From Carnegiea gigantea (taxonomy: Eukaryota > Streptophyta > Magnoliopsida > Caryophyllales > Cactaceae), in the NCBI GenBank assembly GCA_029747015.1, contig JAKOGI010000819.1, forward strand, positions 248,001 through 312,000: a DNA stretch of 64,000 bases. The letters run 5' to 3'. Positions within the stretch are counted from its first letter, which is position 1, and each line of letters begins with the position of its first letter. The notes beneath the pieces were generated by a model. That model saw only the letters and a program-made list of their open reading frames with translations, did not search any database and had not been told where the DNA came from. The translations under genes were made by a program, and so were the position numbers. Positions 35,440 through 46,223 of this stretch are shown piece by piece.

Positions 35440-37307
35440 CTACTCATATATCTCTTGAAATCCCTAAATTAGCAAGCCTATCTGCCACCTGGTTAGCCTC
35501 TCGATAGTAGTGTGAAATCTTCGTCTCCCAGTGTCCTTGAGCAATGGCCTTCTTACATTGCATGATCAGGGGTTTGCATATGGGTTTCCATAAACCGTTT
35601 CCTCGTAGCATACCTCCAATGATCATTGAGTCAGATTGTAGCTAAATTCCCCTTAGTCCCATCTCTCTAACCATGTGTAATCCACATAGCACTACCTTAA
35701 GCTCCATCTTCACTGAGGTGCAAATGCCAAAATTCTCACTTGATCCTTGTATCCACTCTCCTCGATCACCTCTTATGACACCACCGCCTGCTGCAACCCC
35801 CGAATTTCCTTTTGAGGCTTTATCAGTATTTAATAGCGCCCACTGTTTAGGAGGTGGGTCCTAATGAATAAGTCTTTCATGGTTCTTTGCATTAGTGTTG
35901 TGGTCAGTTGAATTGTCCTCCAACTCCATGGCCTTTAGGAACTCTTCAAGTCTGTCTCCCAGAAATCTCCCTTTATCGTCCAGTACCTTATTTAATTTTC
36001 CAAATCAATGACCATTTCTCCACTTCCATATGTACCACAAGGCTATCAAAAATTTTGTGGCCCAATTCGCATAGTTGTGGTGCCCTTGACGTTGCCCTTT
36101 ATCCACTCATTCAATGGTGTACCCGGATAAAGACAAGGCAAGCCTTGCCTTTCTCACACTCTCCACACCAATTTTGCACTAGCACAACCCCGAGGTACAT
36201 GGCTCACAGTTTCATGCCCGTCACCGCAAATGGGACAGCTCGAGTCTGTAGTCAGCCCCTGTCGTGCCCTAATGGCATTTGTCATGATTTTATCATAAAG
36301 GGCCAGCCATATGAACACCTTCGCCCACTGAGTCACCTTGGCCCTCCAGGCCCATATCCAAGTTCCCTCACAAAGTGCAGTTTCCTGCTGAATGATGCTG
36401 ATAGCAAATTTCAGCGAGAAATGACTCGTTTTCACCAATCCAATAAAAATTATCCCCAACTCCTTCCTCTATTAACTCAAAAGAAGCCATGCATTGAAGA
36501 ATCGATTGAGGAAGGTATTCTGTAAAATTCATCTCAAATCCCACCCCCTTGATTGCTCCAATACTCAAAGACCGGTTTTTCAAGTTCAACCACTGGAAAA
36601 TACTCAGTTACAAAGATTAGGAGCCGCGACAGTTCTGCCCACCTATCTAACCAAAACCGGGCGCCACGACCATCCCTACCACCATGCCCACTACACTCCA
36701 CATGCAGCTTAGATTCTTAGCAACCCCTCTCCACATATTAGACACGTTAACCGCTGGGGTTTTGTTGAGGGGATGTAAGAGTTCCCTCCCTTGAGAGTAT
36801 TTAAAAAGCAATAGCCCAAGTTGCTTCTGGATCTATTACAAGTCGCCACCCTATCTTCATGACTAAGGTCGCATTCAGTTGTCTCATCTTGTGAATGCCT
36901 AGCCCACCCGACGCTAGGGGCTGCGTAAGTAGGGCCTACGGCGCTAGATGCATGCGCCTCTCAAGCCCGGTGCCACCCTATAAAAACCTTCTTATTTTTC
37001 TATCAATATCATCATAAATCGATCTGGCTTTTTCACAGTTTACATCTACATAGGCAGGAATAGCACAAATAATAGACTTTATGAGTGTTATCCGCCTAGC
37101 CAAAGTTAAACACTTACTTTTACAACCCGCTAACTGCTTATTAACTCGTACAATAACCCCTTCATAAGTGCTCTTACTGACGCATCCATGGATTGCGGGG
37201 GCACACAAGTACCATCCCAAATCTTTGGTTTTTGGCATCTCCAGAACCCTACAAATTTTCTCTTTCATTACCGGATTCGTGTTCCTCGAAAAATAAATGC
37301 TTGATTT
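35440..37307 (-). pseudogene. LINE ORF2, 3' half: RT end, zf-RVT and RNase H
   Basis: On the - strand 37307-36978 carries KSSIYFSRNTNPVMKEKI, VLEMPKTKDLGWYLCAPAIH and CKSKCLTLARRITLIKSII, the RT thumb/connection region of plant L1 elements. The piece 36459-36154 has WRAKVTQWAKVFIWLALYDK and CPICGDGHETVSHVPRGC, the zf-RVT domain (PF13966) with Cys/His pattern kept. The piece 35626-35444 ends SHYYREANQVADRLANLG, the RNase H signature with Asp in VADRLA. Stops separate the parts. Confidence 0.9.
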
Positions 37308-37315
37308 CATGTAGC
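37308..37315. other. hAT target duplication, left copy
   Basis: CATGTAGC, identical to 41072-41079; 8 bp as usual for hAT elements. The LINE RT sequence is continuous when one copy and the element are removed. Confidence 0.95.
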
Positions 37316-37334
37316 TAGGGATGAGCAAAAAAAT

Positions 37335-37510
37335 CGGGTACCCGGTTTCGGACCCGGAACCGGTTTGGACCCGGCGGTTCCAGACCCGGAACCGGTTGAA
37401 CCGGGTCCGGGACCGGTTCCCAAAAAAAGGAACCGGTTACAACCAGTTCCGGTTCTGGGTACTAAAAAGTGAGAACCGGAACCGGAACCGGTACCCGGTT
37501 ACCCGGTGGT
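37335..37510. repeat. Left subterminal CCGG-rich array of hAT
   Basis: Overlapping GAACCGG, GACCCGG and GGTACCCGG words in both orientations, mirrored at 40895-41056. Known hAT transposases bind such short subterminal repeats; binding here is inferred. Confidence 0.8.
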
Positions 37511-38401
37511 CCTGTTTAATTTTTTTAAAAAAAAATCGCATATATATATATTGTGAATCTGTGATTTGTGACTTGCCCAGGTGCCTCACCCGAAACTCCG
37601 AAAGAAACCCTAGCCCTCTCGACTCTCGACCAGCGCTTTCCCCTGCCCCTCTCCCTGATCTCCTCTCCGCGCTCTCTCTCCCTGTCACCGACTCACCGGA
37701 GTCTCTCTCTCTTTGTCGCCGGAGTCTCTCTCTCTCTGTCACCGAGTCTCTCTCTAGCTGGACCCCATCGACGTTTGACTGTCGACTGCCGTGCACTGTC
37801 TATCCTCTGTTGCTCTGCTATCTCTCTCTGTCTCGACTCTCGACTCTCTCTCGCCGGAATTACAGCACTGTCGTCGCCGGTGAGTTTTGTGGGTTTCATT
37901 TGTGCCGTTTATATTGTCTGTAGGTTTCCTCCTGTGAGTCTCATTTTTTAGGGTTTCGTTTATGTCGGTTGAAATTGTCTGATACCCTCTTCATTGTTAG
38001 TGAATGATTTTTGGTGCTTGACTGCTTATATTTTTAGTGCTTGTCTGATACTCCTGTAAGTCATGTGCAATAACTATATTGCTGGTCGTACCTGGACTAC
38101 CTGCAATCGTGTACCAACTAGCTAGTTAGCCAATTTTCTGACTCCAATCAGAGTCATGTATGTGAAGTTTATACAGGCAAGTCAAGTAGTGAAGTTAGAA
38201 GGTATGTTTTTCAGGTATATCTGAAATGAGTTTGGGCATTGTAAGTAGTAAGTACATTGTATAGGCAAGTCAACTGATCTGAATGCAAGAGAGACATATG
38301 TGGATGTATATCTGAAATGAGTTTGGGCATTGTAAGCAGTAAGTACATTTCAAGTATATCATAACTCATTGTTTTGTTCTCTTATTTTAAAGTATATTTG
38401 T

Positions 38402-40597
38402 ATGGAGGAGGAGGACTATATAAATTTGGAAAAGGGGAGTGATTCTGGTTCTGCATGCCGTACCAAAACCAAAACTGACAAGACTGAAACTAAAGCCGGT
38501 GGCAAGAGAAAGTCAATTTATTGGGAGCATTTTCAAGACATCATCAACCCAAAAACCAAGAAAATTGAGAAAGCAAAATACAAGTATTGTGAGAAGGTAT
38601 TGTCTGCCAACACTAATAATGGAACTTCTACTTTGAGAAAACATCTTCATTCATGTTCTAAGTATCCTCACAATGTGGATAAAAAACAAAAGAAGATTTC
38701 TTTGTTTAGAGATTCATGCACTGAGAGTGTTACCCTCTTTAATTGGTCATTTGATGTAGATGCTTGTAGGCTTGCTTTAGCGAAAATGGTCGTCATTGAT
38801 GAGCATCCCTTTTCTATAGTTGAAAAGGAAGGGTTTAAGAGTTTTGTGAGTGTTGCTTGTCCATAATTTGTTAATCATATCCCATCTCGCTTCACTATTG
38901 CTAGAGATTGTAAAAAGCTTTATCTTCGTGAGAAAGATACCTTAAAAATGACTTTGAAAGGGTTGAAATCTAGAATTGCTCTCACAACTAATTGTTGGAC
39001 ATCTATTCAAAATTTGAACTATCTTTGCTTGACTGCACATTTCATTGATGATGAGTGGAACTTGCATAAGAGAATATTAAATTTTAAGTTGATGGATAGT
39101 CATAAAGGCAAAGAAATTGGAAAAGTTATTGAGAGTTGTGTTATTGATTGGGGTATTGAAGATAAGCTTTCTTGTTTAACTGTTGATAATGCAAGTTCCA
39201 ATAATGTGGCTGTTGGTTATTTGAAAGACAATCTTGGAGATAAGCTTGTTTTAGATGGTGATTTTTTCCATATGAGGTGTGCTGCCCATGTGTTGAATTT
39301 GGTTGTGAGAGATGGTTTGGCAAGGGTCAAGGATTCCATTCATAATATTCGTTGTGCTATTAAATACATAAGAGGTTCACCTCTTAGATCTGGTTTGTTT
39401 GATACTCGTGCCAAAGTTGTGAAGGTCCCTTGCAAAGGATCTTTGTGTTTAGACGTATGCACAAGATGGAATTCTACTTTCCTTATGTTGAGCATGGCTT
39501 TAAAATTTGAAAAGGCCTTTGAGAGATTTAAGAATGATGATTGTAATTTTGAGAATAAGCTCAAGGAGAATGTTCCTACAAAAAAGGATTGGGAAAATGC
39601 AAGAGTCTTGGCAAGGTTTTTAGAGCAATTTTATGAAGCTACTAAAAGGATGTCTGGCACTTTGTATGTCACTGCTAATTTGCATTTTCATGACTTGTTG
39701 AGCATACTTACTACGTTATTAGAATGGGAGAAAGATCCATCCCCTAGTCTTCGGGATATGGCTTTCCAAATGCATAAAAAATTTGATGATTATTATGGAG
39801 ATTGGGCGAAGACGAATCTTATGGTGTTGGTTGCAGTTGTTTTTGATCCACGCTATAAGTTGAAGTTTGTAAGATTCTCTTTTAGAAAGCTTTATCCCAA
39901 TGACTTTGGAATGGCTGATAGGGTTTATGATAATCTATATAATGTGCTCAAGCGTTTATATGGTTCATATGCTTCATGTGTGAATGAGGAAAATGATGAT
40001 CATGGTGGTTCTACTTCCCCTATTATTGTTGATCATTCAAAGATGTCCCTAAACAATGATACTCTTAAGGAGTTGTATTCTCAATGGAATGAGGGTGGGG
40101 AAGATGATATTGAGGTTGTTCAGAAAACCGAGTTGGATGTCTATTTAGATGCTCCTCGCGAAAAGGTAGAAGACACTTTTGATATCTTGAAGTGGTGGAA
40201 AAGACATAGTGATACTTATAAGGTGCTATCAGATATGGCAAGGGATATTCTAGCAGTGCCTGTTTCTACCGTGTCAAGTGAGTCTGCATTTAGTACATCA
40301 GGTCGGGTGCTTGATCAGTTCCGTAGTAATTTGGGTCCAAAGACAGTGGAGACTTTGATTTGTACTCAAGATTGGTTGAGAGCATCCTCCATTTGCATTG
40401 ATGTTGAGCAACTTATGGACGATATGGAGAAATATGAAGCAGGTACTTATATATATACACTTTACATTTATTGTTGCATTTCATAGTTATTAATTATTAT
40501 TTAATGTTGAACCTCAATGTCTAACTTCTCTTTAATTTGATATTGAGATTTGGGTGAGGAAGACTTATCTCAGATTGATCAAATTATTAGAGATTAA
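38402..40597 (+). pseudogene. hAT (Ac/Tag-like) transposase, one internal stop
   Basis: Frame from ATG 38402: a basic N-terminus, BED zinc finger at about residues 39-85 (IYWEHF, YKYCEK, GTSTLRKHLHSC), a single TAA at 38864-38866 (residue 155), then the same frame to 40442. The RNase H-like core includes LTTNCWTSIQNLNYLCLTAH (about 194-213), CLTVDNASSNN (Asp 262), HMRCAAHVLNLVV, a DUF4413-like block (about 457-527), and the hAT C-terminal dimerisation domain (about 577-660, AVPVSTVSSESAFSTSGRVL). A GT-AG intron (40443-40547) gives the tail DLGEEDLSQIDQIIRD and a stop at 40595. First zinc Cys is Tyr (AKYKYC) and the usual Asp of TTDxWT is Asn, so it is probably inactive even without the stop. 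The start at 38402 is chosen because an AG acceptor-like site precedes it. Confidence 0.9.
40443..40547 (+). other. Predicted terminal intron of hAT transposase
   Basis: GTACTTAT donor, pyrimidine-rich tract (CTAACTTCTC) and TTGAG acceptor, 105 bp. Splicing keeps the frame and adds a 16-residue acidic tail; read-through gives an unlike hydrophobic tail. Confidence 0.65.
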
Positions 40598-40894
40598 AGA
40601 AGAGCTCAAGTGGAGTCAAGTTGCTTGATGGGCGTTGCTTAACTTGGAGTTGATATTGTATCATCTTTTTAATTATGGTTATGCCTTATCAGCTTAAAAC
40701 CTGTAATTTCTTTGAGTTTAAGACTTGTGTTTGTATGATGTATTTTTCTATTTATTCCCGATCCCAACCCCAGTAGATGGCACTTAAGTATAATGTAATA
40801 AATGCATGTCAGTTTTAGTCTTTTGAATGTAGGGGAAGCCTGAAGGTGTTAGTTATTTTCTTTCCAATTACCAAGATGCAAAAACAGGCTGAAA

Positions 40895-41056
40895 ACCAAC
40901 CGGGTGCCCGGTCTTGGAACCAGTCCCAACCGGTTCCGGGACCGGGACCAAAAATTTCGGAACCGGTCCAACCGGGACCGGTACCGGTTCCCAAATTTCT
41001 AGACCCGGTACAACTGGGACCGGTACCGGTTCCTGAAAATTGGACCGGGTACCCGG
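40895..41056. repeat. Right subterminal CCGG-rich array of hAT
   Basis: GGGACCGGTACCGG-type words repeated, the mirror of the left array. Confidence 0.8.
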
Positions 41057-41071
41057 TCTCGCTCATCCCTA

Positions 41072-41079
41072 CATGTAGC
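41072..41079. other. hAT target duplication, right copy
   Basis: CATGTAGC, identical to 37308-37315. Confidence 0.95.
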
Positions 41080-43214
41080 TAACCTTTTGTCGAGACGTTA
41101 CACAAAGCTTAGTTAGACATTATCTGATAACCTCCGCTTGCTCCGCCGTAGCTTCCACAAAAAGCATGACATCATCAGCAAAGAATAGGTTTGAAATCCT
41201 CGAGCCTCTCCTACTAGTGGGGAACGGTTTCCATCTGTTCTGCCTCACCTTAAGATCAATCAACTGGGCTAGCTTCTCCATACGTAACACAAAGAGATAT
41301 GGCAATAATGGATGCCCTTGGCGTATACCTCATGAAGGAGTGAATTTTTTAGAGGGCTTACCCTTCCACAGAATACTCAACGAATAGGTAGCCACACATT
41401 TCATAATTACATCCACTAGGTGCAAAGGGAGCTGCATATCTTCCAAAGTGCCTCGAATAAATGCCTATTTAATTCTCTCATACGCTTTTTCTAGGTTAAT
41501 CTTGATTGTCATCTAGCCTTTTCCTCCTTTCTTAGAATGCATGGAATGTATGATCTCTTACATAATAATGGTACTATCCCCAATTTGTCGCCCTGGAACA
41601 AAGCTCAATTACAGTAGAGAAATCAACGTAGGAAGAATCAGTTTCAGCCATTGAACAATACACTTAGTCACCAATTTATAGACCACATTACATAGACCAA
41701 GGGCCTAAACTCTGACACCATCTAAGGGTTGCTGACCTTGGGGATCAACAAGATGAAAGTCTCATTTAGGCACTTGAAGATCTCTCGCCCTCTCAAAATC
41801 CCCACAACTATCCCATAGACAGGCCTATCCACTGGCTCCCACTACTTCTGGAAGAAATAAGCATGATAACCGTCGGGCCCCAGAGCTTTAAGTGGTGTCA
41901 TGGCCTTAATGGCTCTGACGATATCTCCCGCGGTGAAAGGTTTTGATAGATCCTGAACCTATTCTGCGCCAATGAACTTCTGTACAGTTTGTAATTGGGT
42001 CTGGCTCTATGAACAGCGTCTCAAAGTAACTCTGAACCATCTCTTTTATCAAGTCCATATCAATAACCCAGTCCCCCTCTAAATTCTGAAGCGCTTTAAT
42101 GCGATTTACGTCTTCGAATTATAGTACTAGTGTGAAAATATCAAGTATTCTAGTCCTCATCTCGGATAGCCGACACTCTAGATTTCTGCATGCAAAAATC
42201 TCTAGTTGATCGAGCACTTCCTTGAGCTCTTCCTTCAATTGCCTATCTAATTTTAACAGATGACCATTACCCTCTCTATTTAGACAGTTCTGAATGCCTT
42301 GGATGGGAGCCCAAAGTGTTCGCTTCTTCCTAAACAGATTCCTGAACACCTCCTTATTCCATTCACTCAGCCCAATTGATGATTCATGAAGCGCCAGTGT
42401 AATGGGGGCATCTACTCTCTATTGTTGTTGTAGCTCCATTTCAAAACCTGTATGGGAAGTCCATGCAACCTGAAACCTAAAAGGTTTCCCTCTTCCCGAT
42501 AATGATGTAGAGCCCCAGGTACTTATAAATAGAGGTAAATGGTTAGAATAGTTTTGCAGCAAATCCTAAACCGCTCCTTCCTGAAAGTGCATTCTCTAAG
42601 TAGCATTACACATCGCCCGATCGAAACGAGCACATTTGTGGGTGTTCTCACTGTTTCCTCATGTCTAAGTGAATTTACCACCAGGAAACCCTAAATCAAT
42701 AAAACCATTATTTTCAACCCAGTGCTTGAATTTTTCACATCTCCTGATCATTTAAGTACCTCCATGATTCCGTTCCTCAATTGAAATGGTGTCATTAAAG
42801 TCCACTGCAATAAGCCATGGATGTCATACAGTGGATCCAAACTGTTAGATTTCTTCCCAACCTTGGTCTTTAGCCTACTGATTAGGGCTCATATAGATTG
42901 CCGTAAGGAGCCAAGATGAAGCTTGAAGCCCATTAACTTCAATGGTAATGAACTGCTCATGAAACTGTAGAATTTGCACCTCCATTTTGAGGGAGTTCCA
43001 CAATAACTAGATACCCCCCTGAAAGCCCTGAGCCTCCACTCTATACCATTTATCAAAACCACTTCAGCTACATACCTCGTTCACTCCATCTCCACTAATA
43101 TAAGTTTCTAAAAGGGCTAAGAGGTGAGGCCTATGGAGTCTGAGATATTCCTTAGGTTCATTCAGGAAGTGCCTATTCCCAGCACCCCGAACATTCCAAA
43201 CAAACAATTTCATA
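41080..43214 (-). pseudogene. LINE ORF2, 5' half: endonuclease and RT
   Basis: On the - strand ORF2 starts at 43214: MKLFVWNVRGAGNRHFLNEP, the usual start of the plant L1 apurinic endonuclease. WLIAVDFNDTISIEE and FIDLGFPGGKFT follow in broken frames. The linker (42349-42119) is highly charged. RT blocks include FVPGRQIGDSTIIM, INLEKAYERIK, GIRQGHPL (about 41330), PYLFVLRMEKLAQLID and SNLFFADDVMLFVEA, the FADD catalytic motif, near 41180. Several stops exist, many at expected Trp or Gln codons. The hAT interrupts it after the RT palm. Confidence 0.9.
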
Positions 43215-44280
43215 TCTTGTACTTATCCTCGACGACTAGAGTGTGTAAATTTTTGTTTGGCATAGGATTCATAATTAAAACCATAATCAAAAATAGCCAA
43301 TAGGCTAAAAGTCACCTTGTACATCCATCACCCTATCTCCAACGGGGTGAGTATGATCCAACGATGTCGCTCCTCCTGCATCCTCCACTATAACCTCTAT
43401 TCCAGCTGACCCATCTACTCTAACCCTCTCCAAAGAGCTGATAGTCAAGCTAGGTTATCCAGCCAGGTTAGCATTATTCGCAATTCTTGAATTTTCGCTG
43501 CTAGTAGCAATCTGCCCGCCTCTCCACGTCCATGTGAGATGGGGTTATGACGATAACTTGGGATACGCAAAATCTGCAGGGGCCTCTTCTCCTAGTTGCC
43601 TCTTTGTATCTAGGTTGTAGTAGGGTCCCTCGGTATGCCTGGGATTGGCGGAGAGCCGTTCATTCCATTTATACCATCCATGGAGACCACGCGCAAAAGG
43701 GCTCGAGCCTGTTCGGACAATCTCTGCGGTTGTACAACCTTCTACACATTTAGTTCTTCGTCTGGTACTTCATACCATCTTTGTTGGTTCCGACGAGCAG
43801 CTGACTCCTCATCATGCCTGTCTAGACTATTCCTAGTTGGCCCCTTAGGTGGATCCTGCCCCTCCAGCTCCCCTGGGGCTTGTTCACTTTCCATAGCCTT
43901 AATACCCTCATTTGAATCAGGATTATCCTCTTGTTCATCCTCAACAAGTGCCGGAAATTTAGACCTCGTATTGACCTTTGTATGCCCTCATTTAACTGAC
44001 TACCTTCCTCAAAATCCCCTCTAGGCATTTGCCCTCTCCTGGTTTGCATGCTATCCGCCTATTGTACTCCTTTAGTAGTCGCCATTGCGACTCCCGCTGC
44101 ATTTTGTCCTTGTTTTGTAGGTTTCCTCCTAGGCTTGCGAACAATCATCTAGCTTCCATAAGTCATCTGCTCCTCAGACTGATTTGTACCTTCAGGAGGG
44201 ACTTGATTTAACTGCCCTGCCTTCCAATTTGTATCTTCCACCTATTCTTTGAGTGGAAAGCAAGGACATAGGGAAGAAAT
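43215..44280 (-). pseudogene. LINE ORF1, C-terminal part
   Basis: On the - strand upstream of ORF2, pieces such as MIVRKPRRKPTKQGQNAAGV, SMQTRRGQMPRGDFEEGSQL and LKVN-like acidic stretches resemble the basic, low-complexity tail after the zinc knuckle of plant L1 ORF1 (nucleic-acid chaperone). DUF4283 and the knuckle are absent because the element is truncated at 44280. Confidence 0.65.
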
Positions 44281-44295
44281 CCTAATGATCTCTTT
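44281..44295. other. LINE target-site duplication, right copy
   Basis: CCTAATGATCTCTTT, paired with 35286-35300, at the LINE 5' end. Confidence 0.85.
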
Positions 44296-44605
44296 GAAGT
44301 ATAATTCAACAATGTAGCTAGCATCATCAGTTTTATGGTATGGAATAAAGTTAGCCATCTTGAAAAATCTATCCGCAACCACCATGATTGCATCCTTCCC
44401 TCTTTGGGTCCTTAGGAGAGCCACAATGAAATCCTTACTTACATCATCCAAAGGCTTTAAAGGTATGAGCAGTTGGGTGTACAAGCGTTGGTGGAACTGA
44501 CTTTTGGCTTTGTGGCAAATGGGACAAGCTGAAATGATCTTGTGAACATCCCCTCCCATCTTAGGCTAATAGAAATGTTCTTTTAGAATGTCAATTGTTT
44601 TGTTT
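44281..44605 (-). pseudogene. Element C integrase, first half
   Basis: On the - strand KTIDILKEHFY, a stop at 44566-44568 where Trp is usual, then PKMGGDVHKIISACPICHKA, FIVALLRTQRGKDAIMVVAD (first catalytic Asp region) and VELYFKEIIR, where the LINE cuts it. The protein continues at 35285 without loss. Confidence 0.9.
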
Positions 44606-44639
44606 AGGCCATAGGTAATATATCACAAAGGACCTCATC

Positions 44640-44864
44640 TTTAAAGTTACCTACGTTGTATATAATTAGAGCCTGTTTGGTTATATAAACCTCATTTCCT
44701 TTCTTAAGCCATTGTAAGGAGTAAGGCTAAGTGTAAGGGACAGTAGGTAGCTTAAGTTTATTAATCAAATGGGATGAAGTATCATTGGTACAACTACCCC
44801 TATCAATGATTAAACTACATACCTTCCCTTAAATAGTGCACCGAGAGTGAAAGATAACCTCTCT
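44640..44864 (-). pseudogene. Element C aspartic protease
   Basis: On the - strand CTI-GKVCSLIIDRGSCTN (active-site Asp kept, but DSG changed to DRG), HLINKLKLPTVP, then NVGNFKDEVLCDI in fragments. Just after this the sequence passes to integrase, so RT and RNase H were deleted. Confidence 0.8.
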
Positions 44865-45912
44865 CTAGTTTTCTTCCCTTGGACTCTCCATGGTGTGTAA
44901 TACCCTTTTGAGGGCCAAAAATTCCCTAACTTCAGGAGTTAGTATAGTGTCCACCTCTTCCTCCTTAGCTTCTTCTTCATTGGGCTCAATAAGAGTCTGG
45001 TCGATCTTCTCAATCTCCTTGATGGTGAGGGCTCTTCTATTTGGACACTCTGCTTGAAAATGACCATTTGACATTTAAATTACCTTTTGTCATCTAGTTG
45101 CTTAGGGAACTCCCTAATAACTTCTTTACCTTTATCGTTAGACAAATCTATTTTGGCTTGTGTTTTGGGTTTAGGGGCAAAATAAGGTTTAGGTGGGGGG
45201 TTAGGATGAGAATAAGAGCTTACATATGGCCTTTTGGTTTTGGAATACTTCTCCACCTTGATAGCCAACTTACAAACATCCTCCAAACTCGAGTAAGATC
45301 AAAGATCAACCTTCTCAGCTATACTTTAATCTAGTCTCTTTAGGAACCTAACCATAGCTTACTCTGGTTCCTCCTCTAAACCACTCCTTATCTTGAGTTG
45401 TTCAAACTCCCTGATATATTCCTCAACCCTCATTCGGCCGTTGTTCAAGGAGGATACTCTAAGATAGAGATCTCTCTTCTAACCCTCAGGCAGAAACCTT
45501 TTGTTCATTAGTTTTCTCAACCTGGACCAGCTTATGATCCGTGGCTTTCCTTCTTTGGCTCGCTGCCTTTTGGTATTTTTATACCATAGGGAAGCATATT
45601 TTTTGAGCTTATGAATAGCTACCATAAAGGGCTTTTCATCAGGATTGCCCTTAACATTAAAAAATCTTTCAATAGTTTGAATCCATTCAAGGTACACATC
45701 TAGATTCAAAGTTCCTTCAAAATTAAGGGGTCAAACTTCATATCTCTCAAATCATCCTCATTGTTCTTGGGTGGCCTTCTCCTACCCCTAGGTGAGTATT
45801 CATCCTGGGAATAAGAGGAATGATCTAAGGTTAAATCATTCCTACGATGACCTCGTTCCCTCCTCATAATCCCTCCAGGATCATCTCTAAATGTAGCTAC
45901 AACATCAGCCAC
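44865..45912 (-). pseudogene. gag: Element C gag
   Basis: On the - strand an Arg-rich start (MADVVATFRDDPGGIMRRER), a frame change near 45708, then NLDVYLEWIQTIERFFNVKG, YASLWYKNTKRQRAKEGKPR, WSRLRKLMNKRF, which are the Retrotrans_gag domain. EDVCKLAIKVEKYSKTKRP follows, then a single zinc knuckle (FKCQ...GHFQAECPNRRA) with one Cys spacing disturbed, and an acidic segment to 44865. Stops and a frameshift at about 45080 disrupt it. Confidence 0.85.
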
Positions 45913-46207
45913 GCTAGTGATAAGTGTTTAGACATCTCTCTGGAGTTGGTGTATGGCATTTCCTCTCTCTGACTTGCAAGCTTCCTCAAGGGTTAATCCC
46001 CTAGGTACTCTAGTTTAGGAAGGTTCAACTTCCTCTCCCCCGGTTATGGAATGGAAATAGGTTCTAAGCTGTTTTATGGAGTTTAGTTTTTTTATGACTG
46101 GATGTGCATTTAGGCTCGAAGGGGTTCTTTGTAGCTATTGGAAACATGATTTTGAAACAGGGAAAGATTACGTAGTTAATGAAATAGCAAGAAAACTCAC
46201 TAAGTTA

Positions 46208-46219
46208 TCCTCTGATACA
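46208..46219 (-). other. Primer-binding site of element C, Met type
   Basis: On the - strand TTGTATCAGAGG lies four bases after the LTR end, close to TGGTATCAGAGC, the initiator tRNA-Met complement. Confidence 0.75.
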
Positions 46220-46223
46220 ACTT

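Larger units (their letters stand above)
37316..41071 (+). mobile_element. hAT transposon with near-complete transposase
   Basis: Ends are perfect 11-bp inverted repeats TAGGGATGAGC (37316-37326; complement at 41061-41071) flanked by identical 8-bp duplications. Subterminal regions (37335-37510 and 40895-41056) are dense in ACCGG, GGACCGG and GGGTACCCGG, probable transposase-binding arrays. A CT-rich leader (37590-37860) precedes the gene. Length 3756 bp is usual for an autonomous plant hAT. Confidence 0.95.
35301..44280 (-). mobile_element. L1-type LINE, 5'-truncated in ORF1, inserted in element C
   Basis: The left end is a poly(T) run (35298-35312), the poly(A) tail of a - strand LINE. The right end is the truncation point in ORF1. 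A 15-bp target duplication flanks it. Without the hAT insertion the LINE is about 5.2 kb and contains ORF1 tail, endonuclease, RT, zf-RVT and RNase H in the order of plant L1 elements. Confidence 0.9.
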
